A stretch of DNA of 50,002 bases from Acetobacteraceae bacterium (GTDB taxonomy: Bacteria; Pseudomonadota; Alphaproteobacteria; Acetobacterales; Acetobacteraceae), in NCBI GenBank assembly GCA_025354865.1, contig JANXMB010000042.1:1-50002 (forward strand), in the 5' to 3' direction. The notes under the pieces are model-generated. The model saw only the letters and a program-made list of their open reading frames with translations. It had not been told where the DNA came from and made no database searches. This document shows, one piece after another, positions 6,845-15,967 of this stretch. Both the position numbers and the translations under genes were made by a program. Position 1 is the stretch's first letter; each line of letters starts with the position of its first letter.

Positions 6845-8530
6845 TCAGGCGGTCGCGGCCGCTTCGATGCCGAGTTCGTCGGCCATCGACTCCCGCATGA
6901 TGAATTTCTGCATCTTTCCTGTCACCGTCATCGGAAATTCATCGACGAATTTGATGTGACGCGGCACCTTGTAGTGCGCGATCTGGTCCTTGCAGAAAGC
7001 TTTGACCTCCTCCGCTGTCAGCGTCGTCCCGGTGCGTAGTTTGATCCAGGCGCATAGTTCTTCGCCGAACCGTTTATCCGGCACCCCGAACACCTGCACG
7101 TCCTGGATGGCGGGGTGGCGATACAGATATTCCTCGATCTCGCGCGGGTAGATATTTTCCCCGCCGCGAATGACCATATCCTTGATGCGGCCGACGATGT
7201 TCAAATATCCGTCGTCGTCCATCGTGGCCAGATCGCCGGTATGCATCCAGCCGTTGCGATCGATCGCCTGACCGGTGCGTTCGGGGTCGTCCCAATAGCC
7301 GAGCATGACGCAGTAGCCGCGTGTGCATAGTTCGCCGGAGGTGCCTCGGGGCACGATCTTGCCGTCGGTATCGACGATTTTGATCTCCACATGCGGATGG
7401 GTCCGCCCGACCGAGCCGGTTTGTTTCTCCAGCGGATCGCCGATCCGGGTCTGGGTGGACACCGGGCTTGTTTCGGTCATGCCGTAGCCGATGGTTATTT
7501 CGGTTAGGTGCATATCGCGGATGCAACGGCGCATGACCTCGATAGGGCAGGGGGCGCCCGCCATCATGCCGGTGCGCAGGCTGGTCAGGTCGTATTGCGC
7601 GAAATCGGGATGATCCAATTGCGCAATGAACATGGTGGGCACGCCGTACAGCGACGTGCATCGCTCCGACGCCACGGCCTGCAAGGTGGTGAGCGGGTCG
7701 AAACCCTCCCCCGGAAAAATCATCGCGGCGCCGTGCGATACACAGGCCAGCGCCCCGATCACCATACCGAAACAATGATACATCGGAACGGGGATGCAGA
7801 CGCGGTCGGCTTCGGTATAATGCATCGTTTCGCCATCGAAGAAACCGTTGTTCAGAATGCCGTGATGGGTCAGCGTCGCGCCCTTGGGCAGACCGGTGGT
7901 GCCGGAGGTGAACTGAATATTGATGGGATCGTCGAATTGCAGCGTCGTTGCCAGTTCCGCCAGCCGGGTCCGCTCCGCCGCGCCGCCCAGGTCGTAAACC
8001 GTATCGAAGCCGATGGTGCCGGGGGCGGTTTCGCCGATCTGCACCACAATCCGCAAATGCGGCAGCTTCGCCGCATCCAGATGCCCCGGTCGTGCGCGCG
8101 CAAGTTCCGGCGCCAGCGTGGCGATCATGCCGATATAATCGCTGGTCTTGAAGCGCGTCGCCGTAATCAGCCCGCGGCAGCCGACTTTGTTCAGGGCGTA
8201 TTCGACCTCCGACAGCCGGTAGGCGGGGTTGATGTTGACCAGGATCAGCCCGGCTTTGGCGGTGGCGAACTGGGCGACGATCCATTCGGCATTGTTGGGC
8301 GACCAGATGCCGACGCGATCCCCGGGTTGCAGGCCCAGCGCCAAAAGCCCGGCCGCGAAGGCGTCCACTTTCGCGCCAAGCTGCCGATAGGTCCACGAAA
8401 TGCCCTGCGCGCAGGAAATCAGCCCGGGACGATCGCCCCATTGCGCCACCGTGCGATCGAAGTTCGCCCCGATGGTTTCGCCCAGCAGCGGCACATCGGA
8501 CGCACCATGGCTGTAGCTGCGTTGGGTCAT
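6845..8530 (-). CDS. AMP-dependent acyl-CoA synthetase (FadD-like)
   Basis: A 561-residue ANL-superfamily enzyme that activates a carboxylic acid to acyl-AMP and then acyl-CoA. The P-loop [11 protein letters not shown] and the [14 protein letters not shown] motif are present. The hinge and C-terminal lid include [23 protein letters not shown], and the lysine in TVTGKMQKF near the end is the adenylation lysine. I took the start at 8530, with GGGAGAC upstream; a start at 8560 is possible. Divergent from the isovaleryl-CoA dehydrogenase-like gene with 90 bp between, which suggests joint control in branched-chain or medium-chain acid breakdown. Chain preference cannot be read. Confidence 0.9.
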   Translation of the reverse strand: MTQRSYSHGASDVPLLGETIGANFDRTVAQWGDRPGLISCAQGISWTYRQLGAKVDAFAAGLLALGLQPGDRVGIWSPNNAEWIVAQFATAKAGLILVNINPAYRLSEVEYALNKVGCRGLITATRFKTSDYIGMIATLAPELARARPGHLDAAKLPHLRIVVQIGETAPGTIGFDTVYDLGGAAERTRLAELATTLQFDDPINIQFTSGTTGLPKGATLTHHGILNNGFFDGETMHYTEADRVCIPVPMYHCFGMVIGALACVSHGAAMIFPGEGFDPLTTLQAVASERCTSLYGVPTMFIAQLDHPDFAQYDLTSLRTGMMAGAPCPIEVMRRCIRDMHLTEITIGYGMTETSPVSTQTRIGDPLEKQTGSVGRTHPHVEIKIVDTDGKIVPRGTSGELCTRGYCVMLGYWDDPERTGQAIDRNGWMHTGDLATMDDDGYLNIVGRIKDMVIRGGENIYPREIEEYLYRHPAIQDVQVFGVPDKRFGEELCAWIKLRTGTTLTAEEVKAFCKDQIAHYKVPRHIKFVDEFPMTVTGKMQKFIMRESMADELGIEAAATA

Positions 8531-8620
8531 CGGCCGTCTCCCTGGAACTCTTTCACCCATATTGAGCCGGGCGCGTTTGGCTTACAATCGCCCGCACGCA
8601 CCGACAAAGGAATTCGACCC

Positions 8621-9799
8621 ATGGCCGCAACTGCCAATCGCCTGCCCGGCTTGAACTTCGACCTGGGGGAGACTGCGGACATGCTCCGCGATCAAGTGGC
8701 CGCGTTTGCCGCCGCCGAGATCGCACCCCGAGCAGCGACGATCGATCGGGACAACGCGTTTCCGATGGACCTTTGGCGGAAGATGGGCAGCATGGGGCTA
8801 TTGGGCGTAACCGTGTCGGAAGAATACGGCGGCGCCGGCATGGGATACTTGGAACACGTCGTGGCGATGGAGGAAATCTCCCGCGCATCGGCCTCGGTCG
8901 GATTATCCTACGGTGCCCACTCCAACCTCTGTGTCAATCAAATATTCCGCAATGGCACCGAGGCGCAGAGGCGGCGGTATCTGCCCGATCTGATTTCCGG
9001 CGCGCATGTCGGTGCCCTCGCCATGAGCGAAACCGGCGCCGGTTCGGATGTCGTATCGATGCGCACGACGGCGGCGAAGCACGGCGATCGCTATGTGCTG
9101 AACGGCGGCAAGATGTGGATTACCAACGGGCCGGACGCGGATACGCTGGTGATCTATGCCAAGACCGATCCGGCGGCGGGGCCGCGCGGGATGACTGCCT
9201 TCATCGTCGAGAAAACCTTCCCCGGCTTCTCCACCGGGTTGAAACTCGACAAATTGGGCATGCGCGGATCGAACACCGCAGAGCTGATCTTTCAGGATTG
9301 CGAGGTGCCGGCGGAAAACGTCCTCGGCGCGGTCGGGCGCGGGGTGAACGTGCTCATGAGCGGTCTCGACTACGAACGCGCCGTTTTGGCCGCCGGGCCG
9401 CTCGGCATCATGCAGGCCTGCATGGATGCGGTGGTGCCTTATGTGCACGAGCGGAAACAGTTCGGCCAGGCGATCGGCGAATTCCAACTGATGCAGGGCA
9501 AGTTGGCCGACATGTACACCACGATGAACGCCGCAAAAGCCTACGTCTACGCCGTCGCCAAGGCCTGCGATCGCGGGGAGACCACGCGCAAGGACGCGGC
9601 GGGCGCCATCCTGTATGCTGCCGAAAAAGCCACCTGGATGGCGCTGGAGGCGATCCAGACCCTGGGCGGCAACGGCTATATCAACGATTATCCCACCGGG
9701 CGGCTGCTGCGGGACGCCAAGCTGTACGAAATCGGCGCCGGGACCAGCGAAATCCGGCGCATGCTGATCGGGCGGGAATTATTCGCCGAAACCGCCTGA
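8621..9799 (+). CDS. Acyl-CoA dehydrogenase, isovaleryl-CoA dehydrogenase type
   Basis: A 392-residue FAD-dependent acyl-CoA dehydrogenase. E252 in [17 protein letters not shown] sits where isovaleryl-CoA dehydrogenases keep their catalytic base, a placement different from most acyl-CoA dehydrogenases. [17 protein letters not shown] and [12 protein letters not shown] also fit that subfamily. Reaction: isovaleryl-CoA to 3-methylcrotonyl-CoA in leucine breakdown, electrons going to ETF. The start at 8621 has AAAGGAA at 8606-8612. No methylcrotonyl-CoA carboxylase is adjacent, so a complete liu operon is not present here. The divergent acyl-CoA synthetase probably shares its promoter region. Confidence 0.88.
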   Translation: MAATANRLPGLNFDLGETADMLRDQVAAFAAAEIAPRAATIDRDNAFPMDLWRKMGSMGLLGVTVSEEYGGAGMGYLEHVVAMEEISRASASVGLSYGAHSNLCVNQIFRNGTEAQRRRYLPDLISGAHVGALAMSETGAGSDVVSMRTTAAKHGDRYVLNGGKMWITNGPDADTLVIYAKTDPAAGPRGMTAFIVEKTFPGFSTGLKLDKLGMRGSNTAELIFQDCEVPAENVLGAVGRGVNVLMSGLDYERAVLAAGPLGIMQACMDAVVPYVHERKQFGQAIGEFQLMQGKLADMYTTMNAAKAYVYAVAKACDRGETTRKDAAGAILYAAEKATWMALEAIQTLGGNGYINDYPTGRLLRDAKLYEIGAGTSEIRRMLIGRELFAETA

Positions 9800-9847
9800 A
9801 CCGCCCGATCGAACCGGACGGGCGTATCGCCGAAGGGGAGGCTAACC

Positions 9848-11443
9848 ATGCAACATTCGATCGTCGCCGCACTCGGTTTGCTGTTCGGACTGGCATTACC
9901 CGCGCAGGCCGCAGAAACGCCAAAACGCGGCGGGATTCTGACATTCATGATCCCCGCCGACTCCCCGCCCAGCTTCGACGGACATCGGGAGAGCACATTC
10001 GCCACCATCCACGCCGTCGCCCCGTTCTACAGCGTGCTGATCCGCGCGAATCCGGACGATCCGGCGGATGTGTCCAATTTTGTCTGCGATGTCTGCACCG
10101 CGATTCCCAAACCGACGGATGGCGGCAAAACCTATACGTTCGCCATTCGCGACGACGTTCGTTTCTCCGATGGATCGGCGTTGGATGCCTTCGACGTCGC
10201 CGCCAGTTGGCACCACATCGTGGCCCCGCCGCCGGGCGTGGTCAGCGCGCGTGGCGGCTATTACGCGATGATCGACAAGATCGAGGCACCGGACGCCCGT
10301 ACCGTGGTGTTTCGCCTGAAATTCGCGACCGGCGCCTTTCTGCCAGCGCTCGCCGATCCCTATGCGTTTTTGTATCGCAAGGAGGTGCTGGATCGCGATC
10401 CCCATTGGTACGAGGCCAATATTCAGGGATCGGGGCCCTTCCGCTTCACCGAATACCAATCCGGCCAAGCCATTTCCGGGGTGCGCAACCCCACATACTA
10501 CCGGCCGGGCCTGCCTTATCTGGACGGATTTACCGGTATTTTCGCCGATAAGCAGGCCGTGCGGGTCGCCGCCATTCGCAGCGGCCGCGCCGCCATCGAA
10601 TTTCGCGGCTTCCCCCCCGCCACCCGCGACGAACTGAAAGCCGCGCTCGGCGACCAACTCGTGGTCCAGGAGAGCGACTGGAATTGCGGTGCGCTGCTAA
10701 CGCCCAACCATGCCCGCAAGCCCTTCGACGACGCCCGGGTGCGGCGCGCCCTGACGCTGGCGATCGATCGGTGGGGCGATGCGGCGGCGATGGCGCGGAT
10801 CACGGTGTCGAAGACGGTGGGCGGGATTGTGTTCCCGACCTCCCCCCTCGCTGCAACGAAAGAAGAATTGCACAATATTGCCGGTTACTGGCCCGACATC
10901 GAAAAATCCCGCGCCGAGGCTCGGCGTTTGCTCAAGGAAGCCGGCGCCGAGGGGCTGAAGTTCGAGTTGCTGAACCGTAACATCGACCAGCCCTACAAGT
11001 TCAACGCCATCTGGGCGATCGACGCCTGGAGCAAAATCGGCATCGAGGTAACCCAACGGGTGCTGCCCACCGGCCCCTATAGCGAAGCGTTGCGCCAGGG
11101 CGATTTCGCAGTGGCAGTCGATGCCGAGTGCCAGAACATCGTCAATCCGTTGCTCGACGGCACCAAATATCTGCCGCATTCGGTGTCGGAAGCCAATTAC
11201 GGCCACTATGACGACCCGGAGGAGATCGCGATCTACGATCGGATGATGCAGGAAACCGATTTCGCCAAACAGCGTCAGGCGATGCGGGAGTTCGAGAAAT
11301 TGGTGCTCGATACGCAGGCGCACGAAATATTTCTATTGTGGCGGTATCGGATCGTTCCGTATCATCGCTATGTAAAAGGTTTCAAGATCGGACCGAGCCA
11401 CTATGTCAATCAGGATCTGGCGACGATCTGGTTGGATCGTTGA
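9848..11443 (+). CDS. ABC transporter substrate-binding protein, peptide/nickel type
   Basis: A 531-residue family 5 extracellular solute-binding protein (DppA/OppA type). A signal peptide is clear: hydrophobic core from residue 5 and a likely cut after AQA at about 21-22, so the mature protein is periplasmic. Typical features are the PKRGGILTFMI opening, VRFSDGSALDAFDVAASW (the family signature near residue 100) and FDDARVRRALTLAIDR. AGGGGAGG is the ribosome site, 48 bp after the dehydrogenase stop. No permease or ATPase genes adjoin, so it is an orphan binding protein or works with a distant transporter. The ligand is unknown. Confidence 0.9.
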   Translation: MQHSIVAALGLLFGLALPAQAAETPKRGGILTFMIPADSPPSFDGHRESTFATIHAVAPFYSVLIRANPDDPADVSNFVCDVCTAIPKPTDGGKTYTFAIRDDVRFSDGSALDAFDVAASWHHIVAPPPGVVSARGGYYAMIDKIEAPDARTVVFRLKFATGAFLPALADPYAFLYRKEVLDRDPHWYEANIQGSGPFRFTEYQSGQAISGVRNPTYYRPGLPYLDGFTGIFADKQAVRVAAIRSGRAAIEFRGFPPATRDELKAALGDQLVVQESDWNCGALLTPNHARKPFDDARVRRALTLAIDRWGDAAAMARITVSKTVGGIVFPTSPLAATKEELHNIAGYWPDIEKSRAEARRLLKEAGAEGLKFELLNRNIDQPYKFNAIWAIDAWSKIGIEVTQRVLPTGPYSEALRQGDFAVAVDAECQNIVNPLLDGTKYLPHSVSEANYGHYDDPEEIAIYDRMMQETDFAKQRQAMREFEKLVLDTQAHEIFLLWRYRIVPYHRYVKGFKIGPSHYVNQDLATIWLDR

Positions 11444-11475
11444 ACGGCGGGCGTTTTACCGACCCGAACCGGTAT

Positions 11476-12426
11476 CTATCCAATTCGGCGGGGCGTCGCC
11501 GTTGCAGAAAAAGACCGAATAAAGCGGCGCAAACCGGCACCCTGCTGTTGCCAATACGAACCCGTTGCCAACGCTTCCTCCCCGCTCGGGTCCCCGGTCG
11601 GCGCGTAATCGTGGGCGAAATCGGCCGTCCCGAACAGGATGTCCCACCAGGGCAACACCGCGCCGTAATTGCAGCTCCTTACCCCCGCCGCCTTAATACC
11701 ATGGTGTGCTCGGTGGAACCGCGGGGAGATCAGCAGGCGATCGCCGATCGAACCGAACGACAACCGCACGTTGGCGTGCGACAGGCTTTCCAGAAAGCGC
11801 AACACCAGCACCAGCAGCGGAAATTGCAGCGGCGGCACCCCGATCGCCAAAGCGATGGCGCTGAACCAGACGAAGGCGATCAGATCGTCCAGGATATGGT
11901 TCCGATCGTCCGACCAGAATGTCATCTGCCGCTGGGCATGATGCAACGAATGCAACGCCCACCACCAGCGGAACCGATGTGCCAGCCAATGCCGCCAGTA
12001 TTCCGCGAAATCGAGGACGATGGCATACAGCGCGAAGGTTAGGATTTGTTGGCCGAGCAGGGCGGGAAACAACCGTTCCAGCGTGGGGGGAACCCAGCCG
12101 TGGTCGGCGAGGTAGCCGTTCGTCGCGACCTGCAGCCGATAGAACAGCACAAAGGTCACCAGCGGCAGCACCCCGATGCGGGAAATCGCGGTATACAGCG
12201 CATCCACCCAAACGGCGTTGTTGTTCGGCCAACGCTCCACCGGGCGCCAATGTTCCAGCGGCAGGCAGACGGCGAAGGTGACGACCACCTGACAGGCGCC
12301 GTAGACCGCGAATAACGCCCAGCCGAAGGCGATATCCTCCCACCGCATCAGGCCGAGGCCGTACAGCAGCGGGATCAGCAGGTTTTCCTGCACCCAGCCG
12401 GCAGCGAGGCCGAAGACGTCTTCCAT
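11476..12426 (-). CDS. Sterol desaturase/fatty acid hydroxylase family membrane protein
   Basis: A 316-residue integral membrane di-iron oxygenase. The three histidine boxes are intact: HWLAH (146-150), HSLHH (159-163) and HRAHH (238-242), with several hydrophobic segments around 35-58, 83-100, 125-142 and 183-213. Such enzymes hydroxylate or desaturate lipids or hopanoids. I chose the ATG at 12426, which shares a base with the TGA of the upstream beta-propeller gene; a start at 12462 would overlap it further. Last gene of a three-gene minus-strand set with an O-antigen-ligase-like protein and a beta-propeller. The lipid substrate is unknown. Confidence 0.88.
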   Translation of the reverse strand: MEDVFGLAAGWVQENLLIPLLYGLGLMRWEDIAFGWALFAVYGACQVVVTFAVCLPLEHWRPVERWPNNNAVWVDALYTAISRIGVLPLVTFVLFYRLQVATNGYLADHGWVPPTLERLFPALLGQQILTFALYAIVLDFAEYWRHWLAHRFRWWWALHSLHHAQRQMTFWSDDRNHILDDLIAFVWFSAIALAIGVPPLQFPLLVLVLRFLESLSHANVRLSFGSIGDRLLISPRFHRAHHGIKAAGVRSCNYGAVLPWWDILFGTADFAHDYAPTGDPSGEEALATGSYWQQQGAGLRRFIRSFSATATPRRIG

Positions 12427-13400
12427 CACCGCGCCGGCGAAGGGGCCTTGGGGTTCAGCCATAGCCCGTGCGGAGATCGGCCGACCGCCACGGTCTGGTA
12501 GTTCCCGGTGGCGGGATCGAGGACGGCCACCTTCTCCGCCCAGCGACGGGTGATCCACAGCTTGCCGTCGGGGGCGAAGTCGATGTCGTCCGGGCCGCCG
12601 GGAATAGCATACGTCCGCAGCACCTTCAGCGTCGTCGGATCGACCGCCGCCGTGGTGCCGCCCGCGCGGTTATTCACCCACAAGATCTTGCGATCCGGCG
12701 ACAGGAACAGGTTGTGGGCGCCTTTGCCGGTCACGATTTTCGCCACCACCCGCCCGTCCGCCGGGTCCACCTGCGCCACGTAATCGGTGCCCATATCGGC
12801 CACCAGCACCTTACCATTGAGCCACAGGACACCGGCTGGGGTTTTCCCGACCGGCTGGTTCCACTTCTCCTCCAGCTTGCGCAGATCGATCGCCACCAGT
12901 CGGTCGGTGTCCTGCAGGGTGACGAACGCGGTTGCCGAATCCGGCGAATACGCAACGTGGCTGGGGGTGGATTTGACCGGGAAGCGCTTCAGCAGCTTCA
13001 TCGACGCGGCGTCGTAGACATCGATCTGGTTGCGGGCGAGCCCGGCGACGGTCAGGAATTTGCCATCCGGGCTGAAGCCCAACTGATACGGATCGGCGAT
13101 CGGCATGCGCTTCTGGATCGCGCCGGTCGCGGGGTCGAGGAACAGCATCTCATTCCCCGCCGTGTCGCCCACGAGCAGGCTTTTGCCGTCGGGGCTGGGC
13201 ACCAGGTGGTGCGGCTCCCGCAGGACCGGGATGCGGCGGACTTCCTGCAACGTCGCCATATCGACGACGCTGATCGCCGCCGCCCCGGAATCGATGACAA
13301 AGGCGACCCCGGCCGCGCGGGCGTGCGGTGCCAATAGTAATATCGGCAACAAAAAGACCGCCCATCGCATCGCAGTCCGCCGAAAATATACCCGTCGCAT
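12426..13400 (-). CDS. Secreted YVTN-type beta-propeller protein
   Basis: A 324-residue protein with a signal peptide (Arg-rich start, hydrophobic 12-24, cut near HARA, 26-29), then repeated blades of about 40 residues with patterns such as SPDGKSLLVGD, SPDGKFLTVAG, SPDSATAFVTL and APDGKLWITRR. This is a seven-blade-type propeller of the YVTN/lactonase-like class, periplasmic. The start at 13400 has GGAGAGA upstream; an internal ATG at 13370 has none. Its stop is fused to the start of the fatty acid hydroxylase gene (TGATG). The binding partner is unknown; a scaffold or sensor is as likely as an enzyme. Confidence 0.8.
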   Translation of the reverse strand: MRRVYFRRTAMRWAVFLLPILLLAPHARAAGVAFVIDSGAAAISVVDMATLQEVRRIPVLREPHHLVPSPDGKSLLVGDTAGNEMLFLDPATGAIQKRMPIADPYQLGFSPDGKFLTVAGLARNQIDVYDAASMKLLKRFPVKSTPSHVAYSPDSATAFVTLQDTDRLVAIDLRKLEEKWNQPVGKTPAGVLWLNGKVLVADMGTDYVAQVDPADGRVVAKIVTGKGAHNLFLSPDRKILWVNNRAGGTTAAVDPTTLKVLRTYAIPGGPDDIDFAPDGKLWITRRWAEKVAVLDPATGNYQTVAVGRSPHGLWLNPKAPSPAR

Positions 13401-13429
13401 CGCCGTCTCTCCGAGGAGTCCGGCACGTC

Positions 13430-14752
13430 CTACGCCCGCGACGCCGCTTCGGGCAAGCGCGATTCCCCCACCGCTGCCCCCCGCGAAAACACCGCCGCCG
13501 TCAGTGCGAACAAAAGGCAGCTCGGCGTCGAGATCAGGACATTGTCGGTGAACGCATGCCCGGCGAAGGCGAGGAAGATAAATCGCACGATCCGTCGCTC
13601 CGCCATCGGCAAAGCGGCGCTATGCCGCCCAACCCAGATCGCGAACATTGCGATCAGCAGGGCGCGGCCGAGCATGCCGCCCTCGACTTCGATGCGGAGG
13701 TATTCGTTGTGGGCGGCCCAGGTGTGCAACAGTTTCGCGACCGGGCTATCGGGCGGGACGATCGCATTGCCGGCGCCGATGCCCCAGCCGACCCAGGGCG
13801 AATCGCCGGTTACCGCCTGGAATGCGGCCCAGAGGTATTCGCGCCCGCTCAGGTTGCTCAGATCGGTGCCGAGCAGGGCGAATAGCCGGATGGAGCCGAG
13901 GTCGCCGGCCAGGGTCAGTACCAGCAAAAGCGACGCCGCGCCGGCGGCCGACAGCAGGAGCAGCGCGCGCCAGCGGACCGGCACCAGGGGGGATGCGACG
14001 CCGCACAAGGTCGCCCCGCTGACGGCGATCGCGTAGAACAAGGGGGCGCGCGCGCCGGTCAGCACCAGGAATATCAGGTTGCAGGCCAGCAACAGCATCT
14101 CGGCGGGGCGGCCGGTGCGGTAGAGTTGCAGCAACCCGGCATAGACCCCGGCCAGACAAACCGAGGCGAGGAAGGCGGGATGCCCCAAGCCGGTCAGGCG
14201 CAACCCGCCGCTTTCGACGAACAACGGCCGCAATCCCAGGCCCGCCAGCAACAGCCCGCCGGCCACCGCGACGGCGGGGCACCAACGCACGGCGCGCACC
14301 ATGGCATCGGACCAATCCGCCGGGGCGCGGACGAAGCAGAAGGCAAAGGGGGCCACCGAACCGACCAGCGAGCGCAGGCTGTCGCCGACGGTCAGGCCGG
14401 GGTACAGCCCGTGCACGATCCCGATCGCGGCCATGATGGCGAACGCCCAGGCCGGATTCCACGGATCGGCCCGCCCGCCCCAGCGCAGAACACCCAGCAA
14501 GGCTAGACCAATTTGCGCGGCCTTGATCGCGGCGATGGTGGGTTGGAATGCCTCGGGACCCACAAGGTCGGTCATCGTCATTTCCAGCGAACAACCGGCG
14601 GCCAGCAGCCACGCGACGCAAAACGCGGTCGTGTGCTGGAACGCCAGAAACAGCACCCCGCCCGCAATCAGGCACGCAATGGCCTGCCACAACAGGCCCG
14701 GGGCGATCCAGGCGCAGGCCAATCCGAGCGGAACGAGGGCCAGAAAGCGCAT
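13430..14752 (-). CDS. O-antigen ligase / Wzy_C-like polytopic membrane protein
   Basis: A 440-residue protein with about ten to twelve hydrophobic segments and a large loop near residues 290-365 holding SGREYLW and TWAAHNEYLRIEVEGG. This is the pattern of the O-antigen ligase/Wzy_C domain, including the family's H-x-E-Y element. Members join polysaccharide to lipid A core, polymerise O units or glycosylate proteins. No sugar-transferase genes are near, so WaaL, Wzy and PglL-type roles cannot be told apart. It is first of three minus-strand genes; the beta-propeller gene starts 29 bp later. The start at 14752 has only a weak ribosome site. Confidence 0.75.
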   Translation of the reverse strand: MRFLALVPLGLACAWIAPGLLWQAIACLIAGGVLFLAFQHTTAFCVAWLLAAGCSLEMTMTDLVGPEAFQPTIAAIKAAQIGLALLGVLRWGGRADPWNPAWAFAIMAAIGIVHGLYPGLTVGDSLRSLVGSVAPFAFCFVRAPADWSDAMVRAVRWCPAVAVAGGLLLAGLGLRPLFVESGGLRLTGLGHPAFLASVCLAGVYAGLLQLYRTGRPAEMLLLACNLIFLVLTGARAPLFYAIAVSGATLCGVASPLVPVRWRALLLLSAAGAASLLLVLTLAGDLGSIRLFALLGTDLSNLSGREYLWAAFQAVTGDSPWVGWGIGAGNAIVPPDSPVAKLLHTWAAHNEYLRIEVEGGMLGRALLIAMFAIWVGRHSAALPMAERRIVRFIFLAFAGHAFTDNVLISTPSCLLFALTAAVFSRGAAVGESRLPEAASRA

Positions 14753-14857
14753 GGCGGCAGGATGGCAGGGAATGATGAAGGAAGGGTTAACAGCTTTCCT
14801 CTTTCGCCGGATCGGCTACCCTCCGGCCCAACGGACAAAATCGAGGAACCGAATCCC

Positions 14858-15781
14858 ATGAGCGGACTCCGCATCATCGCCACTGGCCTGCGCTTTCCCG
14901 AAGGCCCCGTCGTCATGCAAGACGGCTCGATCCTGCTGGGCGAGATCGAGCGTCAGACCGTCACCCGCGTTCACATGGACGGCCGGACCGAGGTCGTTGC
15001 CTATACCGGCGGTGGGCCGAACGGGCTGGCAATCGGGCCGGATGGCGCGATCTATGTCTGCAACAACGGCGGTTTCTCCTGGCGGCTGGAGATGAACCTG
15101 ATGCGCCCGGCCGGCCCGTCGTCCGACTATACCGGCGGCTGCATCCAGCGGGTGGACCCGGCGACCGGCGCTGTCACCGTGCTTTACGACCGCTGCGGCG
15201 CCCACAAACTTCTCGGACCCAACGACATCGTCTTCGACGGGCTCGGCGGCTTCTACTTCACCGACCTGGGCAAGGCGCGAGGGCGGGATCGCGACTGGGG
15301 CGGGGTCTATTACGCGCTGGCCGACGGCTCGAAAATCGTCGAGGTCGTGCACCCCATCCTGACCCCCAACGGCATCGGCCTGTCGCCCGACGGCAAAACG
15401 CTTTACGTCGCCGAGACCGAGACCGCCCGCCTGTGGGCTTGGAATGTGCTGGCGCCGGGTGTGCTGGGCAAGGCGGCATTCCCGTCCCCGCATGGCGGGC
15501 GGATCATGGTCGGGCTTGGCGGGTTCCAGCGCTTCGATAGCCTGAAGGTGGACGCCGCCGGCAACATCTGCGTCGCGACCCTGGTCAACGGATCGGTCAG
15601 CGTCGTGTCGCCCACCGGCAGCGGACTGATCCGACAGGTGCCGATGCCCGATATGTTCTGTACCAATCTGTGCTTCGGCGGGCCGGATATGAAAACCGCG
15701 TTCATCACCCTGTCCGGAACCGGGCAGTTGGTGGCCATGGATTGGCCGGAACCCGGATTGCGCCTGCAACACGAGGCGTGA
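14858..15781 (+). CDS. SMP-30/gluconolactonase family protein
   Basis: A 307-residue calcium-dependent six-blade beta-propeller lactonase. Family marks are LRFPEGPVVMQDGSILLGEI near the start (the metal-binding Glu), GGGPNGLAIGPDGAIYVCNNGG, the GPNDIVFDGLGGFYFTDLG core and LTPNGIGLSPDGKTLYVAETE. The ribosome site CGAGGAAC precedes 14858. It hydrolyses lactones; the natural lactone is unknown. The next gene on the strand, beyond a hairpin element, is a Baeyer-Villiger monooxygenase, an enzyme class that makes lactones from cyclic ketones, so a two-step ketone route is conceivable but unproved. Confidence 0.88.
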   Translation: MSGLRIIATGLRFPEGPVVMQDGSILLGEIERQTVTRVHMDGRTEVVAYTGGGPNGLAIGPDGAIYVCNNGGFSWRLEMNLMRPAGPSSDYTGGCIQRVDPATGAVTVLYDRCGAHKLLGPNDIVFDGLGGFYFTDLGKARGRDRDWGGVYYALADGSKIVEVVHPILTPNGIGLSPDGKTLYVAETETARLWAWNVLAPGVLGKAAFPSPHGGRIMVGLGGFQRFDSLKVDAAGNICVATLVNGSVSVVSPTGSGLIRQVPMPDMFCTNLCFGGPDMKTAFITLSGTGQLVAMDWPEPGLRLQHEA

Positions 15782-15842
15782 GTCCGGCGCCGTTGATCCA
15801 CATCAAAGCCAGCCTAACCGCACCGATGCTTCAGTCGTGCTA

Positions 15843-15943
15843 TTAGATCGCGATGCGTTCGCGCTCGCTCACGTATCGCGATCTAACGTATTGTTCGATC
15901 GCGCGATTCAGACCTCCGGCGATTCCACCTTCGGTCATCGCGC
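15843..15943. repeat. Dispersed two-hairpin intergenic element
   Basis: The first hairpin is 15843-15886, bounded by TTAGATCGCGAT and ATCGCGATCTAA. A TTGTTCGA spacer follows, then the family hairpin 15901-15943 with inner stem GGCG/CACC, which is a G-T wobble when read on the minus strand. It ends in CTCTAA 18 bp before the monooxygenase start. Confidence 0.85.
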
Positions 15944-15967
15944 TCTAACCAGCAGGAACACCCCACT

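Noticed and set aside
7508-8620. Long N-terminal extension of the isovaleryl-CoA dehydrogenase-like frame
   Set aside because: It lies antisense to the acyl-CoA synthetase; the ATG at 8621 has a good ribosome site and family-typical start.
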